A DNA stretch of 64,000 nucleotides from Blastocladiella emersonii ATCC 22665 (taxonomy: Eukaryota > Blastocladiomycota > Blastocladiomycetes > Blastocladiales > Blastocladiaceae). The first letter of the stretch is position 1. Every line of letters begins with the position of its first letter. Where the stretch lies: contig JANHCV010000013.1 in the NCBI GenBank assembly GCA_025594325.1, positions 744,001 through 808,000 on the forward strand, read 5' to 3'. Made by a program: the position numbers and the translations under genes. Under the pieces are notes generated by a model, which made no database searches, was not told the origin of the DNA, and worked only from the letters and a program-made list of their open reading frames with translations. Positions 43,675-55,155 of the stretch are shown piece after piece.

Positions 43675-45335
43675 TCAAAGCGCAACGCCGAACCGCTCAA
43701 GCGCAATGGTAAGCGCCGTGGTCGCGAGGGGTTGAAGGCTGACGCCCAGTTTCCCCGTCAGAGCAGCGAGAAACTGGACCTCGGTGCGCAGCGTCGCGTC
43801 GTCGCGCGGTGGCACGACGGTCCCGTGGCCCGTGCACAGCCCGCCCTCGCATTCCTTGTGGTTGATGCCCGCTACATAGTGGATGGCTGCGAGCAGTGCT
43901 CCACGTCAGCAAAGCAACGCTGCAGCAGAGTGAAGTGAGGAGTAGGCGAGACTCTGCACCACGTACCAGACTTCAACACGACCTGGAGAGCGGGAGGTGG
44001 AAGATAGCGAAGAAAAACGCCAGGATCAACGGTACGCGTGCGCATCGCCATGAAAACACAGTAGGCGAGCTCACACTCCGGTTGAGCGCACCGTACGCGG
44101 CCGCCTCGACCAAAGTCCGCTGGTGGTTGTCAAACTCGCCCGCTTTGAAGATCGTCTTGAAGGCCTCAAAGTTGCCGCCAAACATTGTGTGACGAAGCCG
44201 TTCTTGTTGAGCGAATCAAAACTAAAGGCGCACATGTAGCGGTCGAAGCGGCGGAGAACCTTGACAAAGCACTCTGGACTGGCTACGCCTTGAACAGACA
44301 TGGCAAGAAAGTCCTGGCCGTCGCAGTACAGGGGCTCCCCATCGTCGCCGGCAAACCACGACAGAGTCGAGACAACGAGGTCGGCCGGGAGAGAAGGGTG
44401 ACACGACTTTCGAACCAAGTCGTGGTACGGAAACTTGGTGAACATCTCGCGCCGGATCTCGTAATGCGGCTGCTCGAGGAGCTCGAGAACCTTGGGCTGC
44501 CACCACTTGAGGGCCAAAAGAGCGAGGTAGCTGAAGAAGAGCGGCTTTAGTTGGCCGGCAAAGCGCTCAATGGAGCGACTCCACGGTGTGTCCCAAAAGA
44601 GATCGTCGTTCATGGACTCGAATCGCCAGTCGAGCTCGCCGTCGAGGAAGGACCACATGCAGAACGAGAGCTCGTACGAAAAGGCTGGGAGACGCGCGAG
44701 CGCAGCGAGGACGAGAGTGAGTTCGGAAAGGCGGCCCTGCGCGACAAAGAACACGGCAAGCTGGCGGAGGACGAAAAAGTGCTGGACGACATCGTCGACG
44801 GGCTCCAGGAACCGGTACGACCACTCGAGGTCCTTGGACCACTACTTGGAAAACTTGGCAGCCGAAACCGAATCGAGCGACTTGGCCGAAAAGCGGGCGA
44901 CGAGACGGGCGACGGTAGCGTGGTCAAACACGTCGACAGAAGGGAGCCGGCGAGCGCAGTCCGTCTCGCGGCGAGAAGCGGCGGTCTTTTCGAGGCAAGC
45001 AAGATGGCACAGTTAGCAAGTCAAGCGTCGAGGATTCTCTTTGGGGTCGACCGCCGCATCGTATTTGAGGTACTCACAAGGGCACTTGCTCCGCTTGCAA
45101 GGATGAAGGCGACCCCATCCGCAAGAGTCGGGACGGAACATGAAGGTGCACCGCCAAACCCACTGCATGTTCTGCTTGGCCGCAAACCGAGCCAAAGCGC
45201 GGCTCGCGAGCGGCACCTCGACGCGCGGCGCGGCGAGCTGGACAACCTGGGTCACAAGCACGGTGGGCAAGTTGAAAATCTAAGGGCTCCCGCCAAGCTG
45301 TGGCTGTTGCGGAAAGTCATTTCATGAGCTTTCAT
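43675..45335 (-). pseudogene. A-family pseudogene A2
   Basis: Collinear with A1 over its full length but broken many times. ATG 45335 (MKAHEMTFRNSHSL) leaves the frame before the F-box-like part (LPTVLVTQVVQLAAPRVEVP). A TAA at 45013-45015 and a TAG at 44842-44844 interrupt the body. Further shifts occur near 44200 (between FVTQ and FGGNFEAFKTIF) and near 44090. The family blocks are still plain: FFVLRQLAVFFVAQGRLSEL, LALLALKWWQPKVLELLE, LPADLVVSTLSWFAG. The second exon (ending about 43675) reads AAIHYVAGINHKECEGGLCT, ending where A1 ends. Not functional as a full-length protein. Confidence 0.8.
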
Positions 45336-45495
45336 GGAGAGTGATCGGGCGGTTGGGCAGCAGAGAGCGTGCGCAGCGACGAAGGTCGGCGTTCAGGTCG
45401 GCGTTGGGGCGAGGTCCCGTGAGCGAAGGTCATCTTGGGAACCGGCCTCCGCCCCTGTTCCCTCTCCTCCCTCACGAATGTAACTCGTCACTACC

Positions 45496-47700
45496 ATGAA
45501 GCACTCCATGCAATCATCACAGAGAACCGAGTTTATGCCGATCTCACGCTTTTCTGATCTTCCGGCCGAGCTCGTTGTCGCCGTCCTCCAGCTGGCCAAC
45601 CCGCGCTGCGCTATCCCGGTCGCGTCGCGCATCTTGGCCTCGGCTGCAAGTCAAACGCCGGTTTGCGCATCGTGGACGTTTTGCAGGCTTTCCAGCGTCT
45701 TCCTCGCGCCCCGCCAAACCTTGTCAAACCGCCCAAACGACCTCCCGCTGCGCCTCTCAAATACGCGCCCCGATATCCGCGACACGTTATTTCACGTCCT
45801 GCGTGATACCTGCTGCCGGATTCCGAGGGTACACGTCAATCTCATGCCCGTCTTCGTCCGATGCCTTGCAACCCGCATTTCGCAACAGCATTCGCGTCAT
45901 CGTCAATCGGCCGACGTCTTGGAAGAGTACCTCCGCAGCGTGATGGACAGCGTGGGCGTGCAGCAAGTGATTTCGCCGTTTCAGCAGCCCATGGCGGCCA
46001 TACTTGCTATCATGGGATGCGCAATTCTGATGGGTCAGGGTTCCCTCCTCGAAACGTGCCTGGCCGGGATTTTGGAGCACTGTTCCGCTCTCTTGAATGC
46101 CCGCCTGCAGTGGACCGAGTGGCACACCTTGTGCTGGCTTGAACCGCTTGCCGAACCAGGTTTTCTCTACTTTGCAGAGGATTTCGAACTCGCTGCATCG
46201 CAATCACGTCATATTCCGCAGCTCGTCGACTACTTGGGATATCTTGCCGTCATGACGTGCCGGCCTCCTTTGCTCGAGATTCTCATGCACGAGCGCTTCG
46301 AAATGGACGAATCCAACGTTGTCGCTTTTCTTTCGCTTGAGCCAAATGTGCTCAACCTTGCTCCTCGATTGAGCTTCAGTGGCGCCTTCCTCATCGACTG
46401 GATTCTGCATCGTGGCTGGACGGACGAGGGAGCAATCGATCGTGACTCTCTCATTGTTGGCCTCGCGCGTGCGGACCCTGCACTTCTGTGCCAACTACTC
46501 GTCAAGTATCCCGCGCAGATCATGGGTACTGCTACGCCGGAGCGGCTTTATTCGGTCCGCGGGTACCTCCTGCATCGCCTTGCAGAGCCTACCCTGGACC
46601 ACGCATGCCTTGAGGCACATGGCATTCTTGGTCCAGCCGCGTGGGCCGTCAATGTTCTTCGCCTACTCAATCGGGACGGCATCGATGAGGCGGGACCGAG
46701 TTTCTGCTACCTTCGCTCAGCAGTCGGCGATGCAATTTGGGGCGAAGTCCTTGTCGAGGGTGCGTGCTTGAAAATCATGTTGTGTGCGAGATCTGCCGAG
46801 CTGACTTGCGCAATCGTCTTACTCGCTTCTATTCACAGCGTTCAGAGCTGCGAATTTTGAAGACTTGGATTATGCTCCATCGTTGATGCAGCAAGTCAAC
46901 CAAGTTACCTCCGCGACTTCAACAAACGATCTCAGCAATCAATTTGCCACCATTCTTGCCCATTTGCACGACTTGAGCACTGCGCTTACTCGCTTCCTCA
47001 ACTGCAAACCGGCCACGAACCTGACTGCCGTCTTGGACGTTGTTGTGCGGGCAATCAGCACTGCGATTCGTTCAAGCCGTCGATTGAGGCAGCGCACGCC
47101 ATTTCTGCGTTTCTCCCTCGGCTTTTACGGGACCAAAGATTCGAAGATGCTGCGCTTGACATGCTGCGCGAGTCTGCTTGCGCGATGCACCTGATTGCTG
47201 CTATGATCTCCGCACACCTGTCGAGCCAACATTACAGGGCAGCTCGACGCATCCGCCACCGCATGCTTTGTCGCAACTGCCCCCCGAGCCACCAAATCTC
47301 GTGGCATGAGGCCTTTCTTGACGTGCTTTCGCTTGCTCCCGCGAACGATGGTACGCTGCGGCTCTTTGCGTCGTGCATCGCCGAGATCAAGTCCGAAGTG
47401 GCCGAATCCATCGCCTTCGAGATGGACAACGGCTGTTGTGCTGCCCAAATGAACGAGCTTGGTGGCCAGCGACCGACTGCCAGGCTCCTGACTGCACTGC
47501 TCGACCACGACCCGCGACTTGTGGTCGAGCTCTTGATCGGCATTGCTCCCGCGCCGCTCGAGCTCATGCGTTGCATCCCAGGTGGCGTACTCGATGCGGC
47601 CTTCACCGCTGCCAAGCTCTCGCAGCTCCTGGCGCACGATGGGACCACGGCCGCGCACAAGGCCGAGCTAGCGCGGCTCGCGCCGTCTCTTGCAATTTAG
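45496..47700 (+). pseudogene. B-family F-box-like protein B2, single-base frameshift in exon 2
   Basis: Exon 1 is 45496-46759 (start MKHSMQSSQRTEFMP; F-box-like FSDLPAELVVAVLQLANPRC). The phase-1 intron 46760-46838 is GTGCGT...TTCACAG; exon 2 starts at 46839. Homology to B3 runs in one frame to VVRAISTA (about 47063) and then continues in another frame (DSFKPSIEAAHAISAFLP) to the stop at 47700. B3 has GGCAGATCC where B2 has TGCGATTC, so loss of one base explains the shift; the unshifted frame ends at 47194. The truncated product would have about 540 aa against about 710. It could also be a sequencing error. It lies head to tail before B3. Confidence 0.75.
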
Positions 47701-47903
47701 TTGGGTCGACGGAGTCTTGAACCTTGTGAACAGAATACATGGATGATATGAGCGTCTCCCTTGCGGCAGCACCCCGCGAACGGTGATATGCACGTTTGCT
47801 TGGTGAGCTGCTGTGCCGGGTGAAGCGCCTTGGTGAGCATGCGGCGCGACCCGCTGCCGCTCCAGTTCGCTCTCCCCCCTGAAGAATGAAACACGCCACT
47901 TCC

Positions 47904-47965
47904 ATGAAAGACTCCATGCAACACTCTTGATGAACCGCCAGCATGCCGAATTTATGCCTTTCTGA
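47904..47965 (+). promoter_or_regulatory. two short upstream ORFs overlapping the B3 start, relics of the ancestral N-terminus
   Basis: ATGAAAGACTCCATGCAACA starts an ORF of eight codons ending TGA at 47930, matching the first codons of B1 and B2. An overlapping ORF 47930-47965 ends in EFMPF-stop, matching TEFMP of B2. Small indels have put these pieces out of frame with the B3 body, which now starts at 47943 in a third frame. Confidence 0.55.
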
Positions 47966-50121
47966 GCTTCCGAGCGAACTTATTATTGCCGTCCTCCAGG
48001 TGGCCGACCTGCGCAGCGCCACCCCAGCTGCGTCGCGCATCTTGACTTTGGCTTCGCGGCAACCGGCGGTTTGTGCATCGTGGACGCTCCACGCTCTATA
48101 TAACATCGCAATCGCTTACGAAAGCTCGCAGCCTTGTCATTTACGCCAAGACGGTGAGCCCAAACTCGGCCAGATATTGTACTTCGCCCTGCGCAGTCTA
48201 TGCCGTTGTCCCCGCGACGTTTATGCCACGCTTCCACAACTCTTTGCTGACTGCGTCATTGCTCGAATCCCGCGCCAGCCGCTGCCGTACCGCCAATCGG
48301 ACGACCTCATGGTGCAGTACCTTGACACTGCGGTGGGCGACGAGGGGAGCACTCTCCAAGTGCTTCCGTTTGGGCAACCGGTCGCGACTGCGCTCATCCT
48401 TGCGGTGCACGCCCTCATGTCCGGTCAGCTTCAGCTTACCGAGATGTGCCTCGCTGGGATGATCAAACACTGCCCCGCGCTCCTGCAATCCCGGCTTGGA
48501 TGGAACAAGTGGCATGCCCTCTGCTGGTCCGCGTCGATCGGTGACGCGAGCAGCGACTTTATGACCAATCATTTCAGCACTGCAGCGATGGATTCGCCAT
48601 ACACTCCACGGCTGGTCGATTACTTGGCTTTCCTTGCCATCAAGTCTCTGAATGTTCCCATGCTCGAGCTGCTCACGAATGCTCGATACTCAATGGACGA
48701 GCGCAATGTTGTTGCTTTCCTTGCCCTCGAGCCGATCGCGTACATGCTCGCCTATCAATTGCGCCGTCACACCGAATCGCCGAGATTCGACCTCCTAGAT
48801 TGGCTACTTGCGCGCGGTTGGACGGACCAAAATGCCGATGCAGACGATGCGCTTGTTGTCGCTCTTTGCGAAGCTGATCCCGTGGTGCTCGCTCGACTCC
48901 TTACTAAATATCCCAACGAAGTCATGGTCGCCGTGAACCCGGAGCGACTTGCGCGCGCCCGTACCGTCCTCTTGCGATGGCTTCAGCGCCACGCTGTTGA
49001 CCATGCAAGCCTTGCCCCGCTCGTCCGACACGGCATCCTTGGTGCAGCCGGGTGGGCAGTTGCGGTCAGACGTGTTCTCAAGGCCGAAGATTACGTGGAC
49101 GGCGCCGAAGATTTCAGCGGCCTTCGCTCAACCATTGACGCTGCAGCATGGGACGGAATCCTTGTCCAAAGTACGTTGCCGAGTCGTAAATTACATGCTG
49201 CACGCACTGGCACGAATTTCTTACATTCCCGAACATTTCCATGTAGATTTCAGAAAGACCTGCGCTTATGACAATTTCCATAATGCGCCTCAGCTCGCGC
49301 AACGGATCATCCGGCTCGCTACTGCAACTGCAACAGCAGCAGATCTTTTTGTTCGCCTCTCGTCCGTCGTTGCGCTCTCCCCTTCATGCGACATGAGTTG
49401 CGCACTTGTCACTATCCTCAACTGCAAGCCAGTCCAGCGCCCGCTCGGTGTTCTCGACGTTGTCGCGCGGGCGCTGACTCTGGCAGATCCGTTTGAACTC
49501 ACGATTCCGGCGGCCCACGCCGCTTCATGGTTTCTCTCAGTCCTCCTCACCAGTCCCGAGGTAAATGATCTGGCGCTTGATATTGTGCGCGAGTCTCACT
49601 CTGCGATGCACTTTCTGGTCGCGATGCTCTCAGCCCACTTTTCAAACGAGCATTTCGCGATGGTTCTTCGCATGCCTCGGCGCTTGGTGTGTCGCCAATG
49701 TCCGCCGTCATACCAGGCCATGTGGCACGTTGCGCTGCAGGCGCTGCTTCCGCTCGTTCCCGCTGATATCGACTCGTACCACTTTCTGGCGTCGTCCATT
49801 GCTAGGATCAAGTACAACATTGCAGAATCCGTTGCGTTCGAGCTGGACGATGATTGCTGCGCGGCCAAATTAAACGAGTCCGCTGGCAAATGTCCGACTG
49901 CCGCGCTTCTGGCCGCGCTCCTCGATCGAGACCCGCGGCTCGTGGGGCATCTACTGATCGGTCTTGCACCCGCGCCGCCTGCGCTCACGCAGCTCATTCC
50001 AGACGGCGCGCTCGACTCAGTCCTCGCCGCTGCTGGGTTTTCGCTGCTACTCGAGTGCGATGGGGCAACGGCCGCGCACAAGGCTGAGCTCATTCGGCTC
50101 GCGCCGTCGCTCAACATCTAG
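47943..50121 (+). CDS. B-family F-box-like solenoid protein B3
   Basis: Exon 1 is 47943-49170 and exon 2 is 49247-50121, joined over a 76-nt phase-1 intron (GTACGT...CATGTAG); 700 aa without interruption. The N-terminus is re-formed: MPNLCLSELPSELIIAVLQV keeps the F-box-like segment but lacks the leader of B1 and B2. The body has helical repeats including FGQPVATALILAVHALMSGQ, LLQSRLGWNKWHALCW, PRLVDYLAFLAIK, WLLARGWTDQNAD, and a second-exon part rich in LAPAPPALTQLIPDG-like loops. The final HKAELIRLAPSL is shared with B2. Probably a ubiquitin-ligase adaptor or a related binding protein; inference from the F-box-like start only. Confidence 0.75.
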
Positions 50122-51178
50122 TCCAATCATTGCGAGTGATTTTTGTATGCAGAATAAACGGTTGCTCAGAGTGCCTCACTCGCGCTCACACGATCAAGCT
50201 ACTCCGCGCGTAACAGCGCGTCCGTGATTGACAACAATCCTCGCATGGGCATCGCCAGAACATGGTTCGTGTCAAAGGGCCGCACTCCCGCGGACGGCGC
50301 GGCCTTTTCACGACGTCCGCGCTAGTGCGGCCCAGCGGCGTAGTGCGGGCTAGGTAGTGATGCTCGATTGTTTGCCGCGGATCGTCCAAGTTATGGGGCG
50401 TCATGCGTGCGGCGTCTGATTTGCGCTTAGATATAGTCGCTTAAGTGGTGAGAGATGTGACCGAATGCGTTCATCGCGTCATCAAGCCATTTTTGAGGGA
50501 AAGAGATTGGAGCAGCACTATGGTATCATCAGTTGCGGGTGAGTTTTGCTGGGTTCAGTGTCACGAAGCGGAGTGCCTTGTGGCGTACCGCACACGAATC
50601 TTGCCGATTGAATGACTGCAGCACTACTCCTTGAATCTCGCTGCTCGCGGCATCCCGTGACAAGACACTCGAGCCTCGTTTTGAGTAGCACGGGTATCCG
50701 GAGCCCATCTGTAACACCGACATCATTCGCCGGATCCATGTGTTGAGGACCACAAACATGAGCAAGGTTGTGGGACCGCCATGACATCCCCGCCAACTGG
50801 CCGCTGCAACGATCTTGTCGAGCTGATTTTATCGCAAGCACCAAAGACACTGTTGCTGAGCCGTTATACGGCGAAATCTTTGCACTGCGTGGTGTGGCAT
50901 GCTATGATGTGAGAGTGGACAAAAGGGATCCGCCATGACTTTCCTGCTACCTACAGCATGGCAGCAGTTGCATCCGCTCTCTCAAAGCGTCGCTGACGGG
51001 TGGGAAGTGAATCGCGAACCGGCCGCTAGCACTTGCCGTATTGCATGCGAAAATTCATGAAAGCCGTATTGCATCTAGTTACATTGGCATCGGGGGGCGA
51101 AACTCGACCGACCAGGGGGAGCGAGGTAGGAACGGAGTCGCCGACAAAGTGAGCCGCCCACCGTTGCATCATCAGCAT
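50122..51178. other. intergenic region between convergent B3 and A3
   Basis: About 1.05 kb with no recognisable gene. It holds the palindrome at 50277-50333. Close to A3 it contains GCATCTAGTTACATTG (about 51061), also present downstream of A4 (about 54969), showing that the A3 and A4 downstream regions derive from one duplication. Confidence 0.5.
50277..50333. repeat. GC-rich palindrome, copy 1
   Basis: Outer arms GGGCCGCACT (50277-50286) and AGTGCGGCCC (50324-50333), with inner arms CGCGGACG and CGTCCGCG. The loop includes CTTTTCACG. The flanks TCAAA on the left and RCGGCGTAGT on the right are shared with copy 2. Confidence 0.75.
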
Positions 51179-51200
51179 CACGTGAGTGGCGCGGCGCGTC
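51179..51200 (+). promoter_or_regulatory. recurrent motif CACGTGAGTGGCGC, followed by GGCGCGTC
   Basis: Exact 14-mer match to 43387; 72-93 bp beyond the A3 stop codon, on the strand opposite to A3. Confidence 0.5.
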
Positions 51201-51271
51201 CTCTCCTTCCCGTTGCGCAGTTCCAACACTCGCAAAGAGGGCGTGGGACTTGTTTGCAAAGGTTTATTCCG

Positions 51272-53901
51272 CTACTCCTGATCGACACACGAAAAATGCG
51301 CCGCGTCCAACCCGGGCGATTCGCAAGCGGTGCGGACCGAGGCGCGGAACTCGTCTGTCGCTGTTGTTGTCACGGCCGCGGCGAAGATTTCGGCAATGCT
51401 CTCGCGTGTAGCCGTGAGGTCGCCTCGCACCGAGTCGAGCACAACACACACCGCCGCGAGAATCCACGTCGGCGACCGCACGCCATCAAGTGCACCGCGA
51501 GGAAGCATGCGCCAGACGTGCCGCGGGCTCGTGACGCTGATGCCCAAGTATTCATCAATTGCAAGGCTAGCGGACGCACGGCACAGCTGCTCGATGATCC
51601 AGACCGTGTCGGACCCAGGACCCCGCATCCCAGTTGCGAGTTTGGTGCGACGCTGCTCGTCCGCTAGGCGCAGCGCTTCGTGCGAAAAGAGAATTTGGCG
51701 AGCGGGTTCAGGCACTGAGCATTGAGCGGGCGCAAAGCCGGGAATCTTGGTGAGCATGACATGAACTGCGTACTGCCACGGGGCCCACGTTGGATCGGGA
51801 AGATCCGCGGGCGGCGTGTTGGTATGCTCGAGGCGAGGGCGAGGGCGAGGGCGAAGCTCGCTTGGTTGAGCGCCGTCAGTTGGTCGGACAGTAGCCACAG
51901 GAAGATCGAGCAGACAGGTCCGCGAAAGGGCCTTGAGCGGGAGCGAGTCGACATACGCGTCCATGGACCAAAACCCATCGCCGCCGCGTGTCTCTGGAAG
52001 TAACAAAATATAAATGAACCAGTGAGCGATCTGGAGCGGTCCCGCGCTCTCGTATCGCACGGCAAGTTGGGCGATTGTGTCGTGTGAGGTGCGCGGATCG
52101 CAAAGCAACGCGATGAGCAACGGAGCGAGACCAAGTGATAAACTGGTCTTGAACTCGGCCATGGATTCGCCTGGCTCATAGTTGCCCATCCGTAAGAGCA
52201 CATGCGCAAATTTGAAGGTGTCAAGGTAAGCAATGACATCAAGCAGTGCGCCTGCGGAGCCGAGTGCTTTCACGAGGCATGGACTCAAGAGCTTGTCCCA
52301 AGCGCATCCTGCCTTCATTGCAACGGCCAAGAGGGCCGTAACCTCGGCAATCAGTGTAGTGGCGCCTGTGGCCACAAGGGACCTTCCACAACGAGCCTGA
52401 GGGACATAGTAGTAAGCTTCGGATAATCCTGTCGCGTAGTACATGGCTAAACGTAGCAGTTGAGTGAGTGCGTGTGGAGTCGACAATGACAGCATGGAGT
52501 TCGTGTACCAGACATAGCCGCGCCTTCACAGTCCCGCACATTGAGAGCGTTGAACAGCCGGTCCAAGTCGATGATACCGTCCCGAATCGCACTGAGGGCC
52601 ATATGCGCAAGTTCGTCGCTGCAAAATAAGCCGCGCGAAGCAACGTCGAGAACCAATTCAAGCTTGTCACCAAAGTCCTTGGCAAGCAGCAACCTGCTCA
52701 ATGCGGCCATGTCTCCACCAAGCATGGACGTTGAGAGCGGCCGCCTGCAGTGCTCCGGACACTCTGTTCCCAAGGAATCAAACTGGCGTATTACACGCGC
52801 GGTGCAATCGGGGCTGGCATGCCCTGCGAGAAAAATAGCGAGAGCTGGCGCCCGTGTGCGATCGACGCGCTCGCCGTTCTCGCCGGCGAACCACGCGAGC
52901 GTAGAAAGCACGAGATCGGCCGGAAGAGAAGCATAGCAATTACGCTCGACGACGTGATGGAATGGGAACTTGGCGAACATGTCGCGACGGAGGCCATACT
53001 TGGGCAGCTCGAGCAGCTCGAGGACTTCGGGCCGCCACCATTTAAGCGCAACGAGAGCGAGATAGCCAAGGTAAAGTCGCGGGATCAAGGCAGTGTAGCG
53101 TTTAACGTGGTTACACGACACCACGTCGTAAGTGTGATAAGTCTCCTTTGTCGGGGTGCGCCACTCGATTTCGGACTCCAAGTTGGACCAGGTGTAGAGC
53201 GCGAGATTATGGGTCGCGTCCGGCTCGCTGTTGAAAGCATCAAGGAGGATGGAGAGCTCTCGAACGCGGCCCTGCGCGGCAAAGTATACGCCGAGCTGGC
53301 GCAGGACAAAGAAGTGCCGCCAAATGGCTGGTTCGGGCGAAGACAAGTAGTAAAAGTGGCTCCGTTCAATGGCCGTGTCAACTTCGTCCGCCCACTCTGC
53401 AAGCTTGTCGGCCGTGAGCAGGCTCGGGGCTTTAGCCGAAAACAGCGCCAAAAGACGAGCAACAGTCGGTTCGTCAAGAGCATCTACTGACGGCAGCCAG
53501 CGAAACTGGTCCGTACCACGGCGCGATGCAGCTGCGCGCTGAAGGCACGCCATGTGACGCAAGTACAGGGTGAGCGGCATCCAGTCGCTTAGAGTACTTG
53601 GTTCCTCGAAGCTCTGGCGATGGCAAGGGCAGTTGGAGTCGCAGGACTTGCTGCGGTTCCACCGCCGCTCGGATCGCCACCGGCCCCATAACATGGGCCG
53701 CAGCACGTAACTTAGGCGCCAAATCCACTGAATATCGGGCTTGGATGTAAGAATTGCGAAGCCGCGAGTCGCAAGAGGAAGGGCAACCCGCGGGCGGACG
53801 AGCTGGAGAACGAGTCCCACGATTTCGGCGGGCAGGTCCGCGAGCTGGCACCGGTCAGGGCGACCCTGTTTGTTGCATAAAGTCATTTCATTTGAATCCA
53901 T
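51272..53901 (-). CDS. A-family F-box-like solenoid protein A3 (intact, long form)
   Basis: Exon 1 is 53901-52509 and exon 2 is 52446-51272, with a 62-nt phase-1 intron (GTACAC...GTTTAG); 855 aa with no break. Start MDSNEMTLCNKQG; F-box-like LADLPAEIVGLVLQLVRPRV at about residues 21-40. A Cys/His-containing stretch (NCPCHRQSF) and helical repeats follow (HFFVLRQLGVYFAAQGRV, LALVALKWWRPEVLELLE, LPADLVLSTLAWFAGENGE). The second exon extends beyond the A1/A2 ends by about 300 residues (GALLDVIAYLDT, LGLAPLLIALLCDPRTS, ADLPDPTWAPWQYAVHVML, GSDTVWIIEQL). It is the only intact A gene here. Role as an SCF substrate adaptor is inferred; nothing else is recognised. Confidence 0.78.
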
Positions 53902-55072
53902 TGCGTGGTGGCTCTAAAGGGAGGAGGCAGGCGGACCAACGAGCCAGCGAGCAAGCCCTCGCGGAAGGTCTCTCACATCCCGTGACCAGTCACATGATTG
54001 TTTGACGCGTCTGAAAACGACCTCGGCCGGCTGCCCGTGCTTAGGCCTCTTCTCCGCGCGTTTACATACTACATCTCTGCGTAATCATGATAGCATACAC
54101 TTCCTTCCCACGTCGCGAGGTAAGTTCAAGTAGCACACCAGACTGTGATATCTCGGCGTAATACAGAATAGTCGACACTGTTTAAATAATAAGCAAACCA
54201 GCGCTTCAAGCTCCTTGGTTGAGTCAAGACGCGTCGGAGCTAGCGAAGTATAGCTTCTATTTCTGTCAGCCCCGTACAGCTTCCAAGTCTTGCGAGACCA
54301 TCCTAGCCAGTGATCGCCGAAAAAATCAAAGGGCCGCACTCGCGCGGGCGGCGCGCATTTTTCACGGCACTCGCGCGAGTGCGGCCCAACGGCGTAGTCC
54401 GAAAAGAGCGGCAAGCCTTGATTTGCTGTTGCGGGTCGTTGAGAATGTTGGTGAGGAGCGTGCAAAATTTGACAAAAGCTATGGCTCGGCCGGAAACGTA
54501 GCGGACGGAGTCGAATGGGCCGGGTTGCACTCGTGCATGACGATTAAGTTGGTTGCCGAGTAACGAAGGTACTGCAGAATCGGGAGCAGTCAGTGAGGGG
54601 GGCGTTTTTGACGACCGTCTTCGAGCTCTCAGCAACGTCGGACGTTGCCAAGAGCTATGAATTGGGACGTATCACGCACGGCAGCCCGCAACTGGGCGAC
54701 CCGCTTCCTCGTATGCAGAACCCTGCGCGAGTGGTGGCATTGCAAGAACTCCGCGAAGCGGGAAGAAGGAATGTTGCAGCTTGTGTGTGTGCCTGGTTGA
54801 AGAGGACCGCTGCAACCGACTCAAAGTCTGCAATGTGGGACCCGAGTCTTGCTTCGGCCTCATCCAAACATTCTTCTCTCAGGTTGACACAGTTGCGAGA
54901 GGAGCAAGGCGCTGGCAGCCGAAACAGGCGGCGCAGCGTAGCATGAGCGAGAGGTTCGAGAGCGCTTTGCATCTAGTTACATTGCCATCGGGACGAGGGC
55001 CCGGATTTGGTTGGAAAGCGAGAGCGGCCTGGGATCGGCGCCGTGATGAGCCATCATCACTCGCGGCGTGAT
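53902..55072. other. intergenic region between A3 and A4
   Basis: About 1.2 kb. It contains palindrome copy 2 (54331-54387). On the minus strand around it, the translated words RTTPLGRT and RRPRECGPL also occur around copy 1, showing that the two palindromes sit in a common repeat of at least 100 bp. No gene is recognised. Confidence 0.45.
54331..54387. repeat. GC-rich palindrome, copy 2
   Basis: Perfect 16-bp arms GGGCCGCACTCGCGCG (54331-54346) and its complement (54372-54387) around a 25-nt loop with TTTTTCACG. Same position-by-position layout and same 57-bp span as copy 1, but with changed inner arms that still pair. Confidence 0.85.
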
Positions 55073-55093
55073 CGCGTGAGTGGCGCAACGCGT
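55073..55093 (+). promoter_or_regulatory. recurrent motif variant CGCGTGAGTGGCGC plus AACGCGT
   Basis: One mismatch to the 14-mer at 43387 and 51179; 63-83 bp beyond the A4 stop, same relative place as at A3. Confidence 0.5.
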
Positions 55094-55155
55094 ATTATCG
55101 CTATCTCCCTTCCATTGCCCCTGCAGAAGTGCAGCAAAGTATCACGTTTATTCAG

